Positions 5,660 through 7,395 of a DNA stretch of 7,395 nucleotides are shown here, piece by piece. A program made the position numbers and the translations under genes. Origin of the DNA: an uncultured Candidatus Saccharibacteria bacterium (GTDB taxonomy: Bacteria; Patescibacteriota; Saccharimonadia; Saccharimonadales; UBA4665). The number at the start of each line of letters is the position of its first letter. Position 1 is the stretch's first letter. The notes beneath the pieces were generated by a model that worked only from the letters and a program-made list of their open reading frames with translations, made no database searches and was not told where the DNA came from. The stretch spans positions 1-7,395 of the forward strand of contig CAITDW010000076.1 in the NCBI GenBank assembly GCA_903891235.1. Reading direction: 5' to 3'.

Positions 5660-5818
5660 TTAACTATAGGGGAGTAGCTCAGTTGGTAGAGCACTGGTCT
5701 CCAAAACCAGGTGTCGCAGGTTCAAGTCCTGTCTCCCCTGCCATACAGGTCGCAAGACATTCACTTGCTCCTCATCACTAGTGTTATTTAGCTCGTTTTT
5801 AGTGGTTTTGACTCTCAT
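5660..5818 (-). CDS. 52-codon ORF overlapping the recombinase stop and antisense to tRNA-Trp (doubtful)
   Basis: An ATG (5818-5816) overlaps the recombinase TGA as ATGA, and the frame stays open to a TAA at 5662-5660. The first ~25 residues (MRVKTTKNELNNTSDEEQVN and a few more) are coded between the recombinase and the tRNA. The rest is the antisense reading of the tRNA (for example GRQDLNLRHLVLETSALPTE). Antisense-tRNA peptides of this kind are common annotation artefacts, so the tail carries no evidence of selection. The tight overlap could still mean a coupled element gene whose end was replaced at integration. Confidence 0.25.
   Translation of the reverse strand: MRVKTTKNELNNTSDEEQVNVLRPVWQGRQDLNLRHLVLETSALPTELLPYS
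5668..5743 (+). tRNA. tRNA-Trp, anticodon CCA
   Basis: A complete cloverleaf can be drawn. The acceptor stem AGGGGAG (5668-5674) pairs with CTCCCCT (5733-5739). The D arm is GCTC-AGTTGGTA-GAGC. The anticodon stem CTGGT/ACCAG closes the loop CTCCAAA, with anticodon CCA at 5701-5703. The variable loop is GTGTC. The T arm is GCAGG-TTCAAGT-CCTGT with one G-T pair. Discriminator G and an encoded CCA follow (5740-5743). It reads UGG for tryptophan. In many bacteria trnW lies directly upstream of secE in the same direction; here it is on the opposite strand, with three genes between them. Its 3' end faces the recombinase gene. Confidence 0.97.
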
Positions 5819-7311
5819 TTTTGAACTCCTATTAATTGACGACTTTTCTCAGCTCTTTGAGCGATTGCTTCTGTGAAATTTGTAAAATTAACAGATAAGG
5901 TACCGCTACTAATACTAAGATTTGAGAAAAGTTTTGATATTATTAACCTTTTTTGATCAGATGTTCTTTTTGAATATATTTCGGCTGCTTTTTGAGACAA
6001 TCTAAGTACCACAATTCGTTTTTCAATAGTCGTTTCGGCATTAATAACGATTGATGCTTTTTTGTCTTCTAATGAAGTACGTTCTTCAGTAAATACAGTT
6101 TTCTTAGCTTCGTACTTATCCCTGGTAATTTCTCCTGCTAGCTTATCATCATAAAGTTGCTCCTCCATCCTATTTATTCTATTAATTTGCATCTCAATTG
6201 AATCAATAATCTTCTGCTGTTCGATTATAGTATTCTTGTATTTACTTCTAACAGTTGAACATAGCCAATCTATAACTTCCTCTCGCGGACATACAAGCTC
6301 CTTAAGCAGTTTTTGAATCGACTCCTCAACTTGATCCTCTCTTAGCATTTTAGTGTTCCTACATTGCTCATTCCTCCTTTTACATACACCATAATAATGG
6401 CCCTTCTGAAGTTGCCAAGTAACCATGGTTCCGCAGTCGAGACACTTGATTAAATTTCTTAGCGGTCGGTTGTGCCTGAAATAAGATACATGTTGCTTGC
6501 TATGTATCTTGTCTTGTACCTGATCAAATAGTTGCTTTGATATAAAGGTTTCTTGAGCGCCTGGATAGTCTTTTCCGTCGAACCTATTAATGCCGATATA
6601 GAATGGGTTAGTTAAGCATTTTTGAATATGGCTCTTAACAAATGGTCTACCTTTTCTAGATCGCAGTCCCATTAGCTCCATTTCTTTGGTTATCGTACTG
6701 AATGAATGATTAGGGTCTAGATAAAGCTTAAAAGCTCTTTTTACTAACGTAGATGTTTCAGGATCAGGAACATGTATTCTTTTTCCGTTGAAGGTAATTG
6801 TCTTATAGCCGGGTGGTGGTACTGACGGCAACCAACCTTGAGCTAATTTTTCAGCCCAACCCTTCATAGCTTCCTCACGGAGATTATCTGAATATTTCTT
6901 AGCTACCGCTAGTTGTATCGTCCACATGAACTTAACATCACTCCGAGATACTCTATTTAGACGAAAGCCTTCTTTAACGGCATGAAGCATTCTTTCTCCA
7001 TCCTCAAGTAGCCAATCATCTATATCGACAGCATCGCGCAGGTTACGAGTTAATCTATCAGTTTTCTCTACAGTAATATGGTAGATATTGTTCTTACTAA
7101 CGTATTCGAGCATTTCATGGAATATCTTACGGCTTTGTATTTTAGAGGCGGTCTCAGCTATACGAAATTCTTTTACTGGTATTAGTTCATTTCTTTTACA
7201 ATACATTCGCAGGATCTTTAATTGGGAGTCTAGAGAGTATCCCTCCTCGTCTTGGGCCTTAGAAGATACTCTGGCTAGTATCACTGCTGTTTTGTAATTA
7301 TTAGCCGTCAT
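5815..7311 (-). CDS. Large serine recombinase (site-specific integrase type)
   Basis: Serine recombinases cut both DNA strands through a 5'-phosphoserine and recombine attachment sites. The resolvase-type catalytic domain spans about residues 8-150: ARVSSKAQDEEGYSLDSQ (13-30) holds the probable nucleophile Ser16, and KTDRLTRN (83-90) is the conserved Arg-rich DRLxRN block. A recombinase DNA-binding domain follows (about 165-275, with PPPGYKT, GLRSRKGRPF and LTNPFYIGINRF). A zinc ribbon has Cys290, Cys293, Cys310 and Cys317. A charged, probably coiled-coil segment (about 355-420) and a C-terminal tail end the protein. At 498 residues it is a full-length member of the large serine recombinases, which act as phage and element integrases or transposases. 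GGAG (7321-7318) lies 6 bases before the ATG. Its first codons overlap the end of an upstream ORF by 11 bases. The reading frame looks intact. Confidence 0.95.
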   Translation of the reverse strand: MTANNYKTAVILARVSSKAQDEEGYSLDSQLKILRMYCKRNELIPVKEFRIAETASKIQSRKIFHEMLEYVSKNNIYHITVEKTDRLTRNLRDAVDIDDWLLEDGERMLHAVKEGFRLNRVSRSDVKFMWTIQLAVAKKYSDNLREEAMKGWAEKLAQGWLPSVPPPGYKTITFNGKRIHVPDPETSTLVKRAFKLYLDPNHSFSTITKEMELMGLRSRKGRPFVKSHIQKCLTNPFYIGINRFDGKDYPGAQETFISKQLFDQVQDKIHSKQHVSYFRHNRPLRNLIKCLDCGTMVTWQLQKGHYYGVCKRRNEQCRNTKMLREDQVEESIQKLLKELVCPREEVIDWLCSTVRSKYKNTIIEQQKIIDSIEMQINRINRMEEQLYDDKLAGEITRDKYEAKKTVFTEERTSLEDKKASIVINAETTIEKRIVVLRLSQKAAEIYSKRTSDQKRLIISKLFSNLSISSGTLSVNFTNFTEAIAQRAEKSRQLIGVQK

Positions 7312-7395
7312 CCTCTACTCCAGGTTCTGCGAGCGATACATAAAACTCAATAAGTGACGATCCAATTTCAGTAGCCTCATCTAACGAAAAATCAC
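7301..7395 (-). CDS. C-terminal end of an unrecognised protein upstream of the recombinase (partial)
   Basis: A frame open from the right edge codes for 30 residues before TAA (7303-7301), acidic and helix-like (for example SLDEATEIGSSLIEFYVSLA, then an acidic tail ending EDDG). It overlaps the recombinase start by 11 bases, and the recombinase ribosome binding site lies inside it, so the two would be translationally coupled. The other two minus-strand frames are closed or short here. I do not recognise the protein. By position it might be a small regulatory or recombination-directionality partner, but nothing in the visible part shows that. Confidence 0.55.
   Translation of the reverse strand, partial: DFSLDEATEIGSSLIEFYVSLAEPGVEDDG

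Larger units (their letters stand above)
5744..7395 (-). mobile_element. Candidate integrase-proximal end of an element inserted at tRNA-Trp (open to the right)
   Basis: The segment starts at the 3' end of the tRNA and contains a serine recombinase running towards the tRNA plus at least one coupled ORF upstream of it. This layout is typical of integrated elements that use a tRNA 3' end as attachment site. No second copy of the tRNA 3' segment is present in the window, so neither the far boundary nor the crossover site is seen. The left limit at 5744 is an assumption. Confidence 0.4.

Noticed and set aside
5716..5760. A defined attachment site with direct repeats
   Set aside because: No second copy of the tRNA 3' segment occurs between 5744 and 7395, so the crossover site cannot be fixed from this window.
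5772..5812. Stem ATCACTA/TAGTGGT after tRNA-Trp as its terminator
   Set aside because: The loop is long, the stem has a wobble and only four T residues follow; it also sits in probable element DNA, so it is not called.
1..7395. CRISPR array, IS inverted repeats or an rRNA gene
   Set aside because: Reading both strands showed no regularly spaced repeats, transposase terminal repeats or rRNA-like segments.

Overview
The window is AT-rich bacterial DNA in which nearly every gene lies on the minus strand; the tRNA is the only plus-strand gene seen. I infer a member of the Candidate Phyla Radiation (Patescibacteria), possibly a Saccharibacteria-like lineage. The basis is the secE-nusG-rplK-rplA cluster with unusually long lysine-rich N-terminal extensions on L1 and SecE, the lack of rplJ-rplL directly after rplA, and small compact genes. 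No marker here settles the phylum. UGA and UAG both act as ordinary stops in these genes.

Layout, left to right. The left edge holds the N-terminal part of a dCTP deaminase/dUTPase-fold protein, starting at a TTG at 421 and running off the edge. A roughly 197-base AT-rich gap follows. Next, read right to left, comes secE (TTG start at 2944), nusG (ATGA overlap with secE), rplK and rplA. A 59-base rplK-rplA spacer can fold into something resembling the 23S rRNA target of L1. A compact terminator-like hairpin and a candidate promoter sit between secE and the gene upstream of it. That upstream unit (5614 down to 3027) is a probable three-gene operon: a P-loop small-molecule or polynucleotide-type kinase, a YgjP/SprT-like zinc metallopeptidase and a soluble PAS-histidine kinase with no response regulator beside it.

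The right part begins with tRNA-Trp(CCA) on the plus strand (5668-5743, CCA encoded). Only 71 bases beyond its 3' end is the stop codon of a 498-residue serine recombinase transcribed towards the tRNA. Its start overlaps an upstream ORF that runs off the right edge. This is the arrangement expected of the integrase-proximal end of an element inserted at a tRNA 3' end, but the other end is outside the window. A 52-codon ORF overlaps the recombinase stop as ATGA and reads antisense through the whole tRNA, so it is either fortuitous or an element gene altered at the junction.

Together the window shows a core translation/secretion/transcription-elongation operon next to a small signalling/processing operon, and a likely mobile-element boundary at tRNA-Trp. 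I see no CRISPR array, rRNA or insertion-sequence ends.
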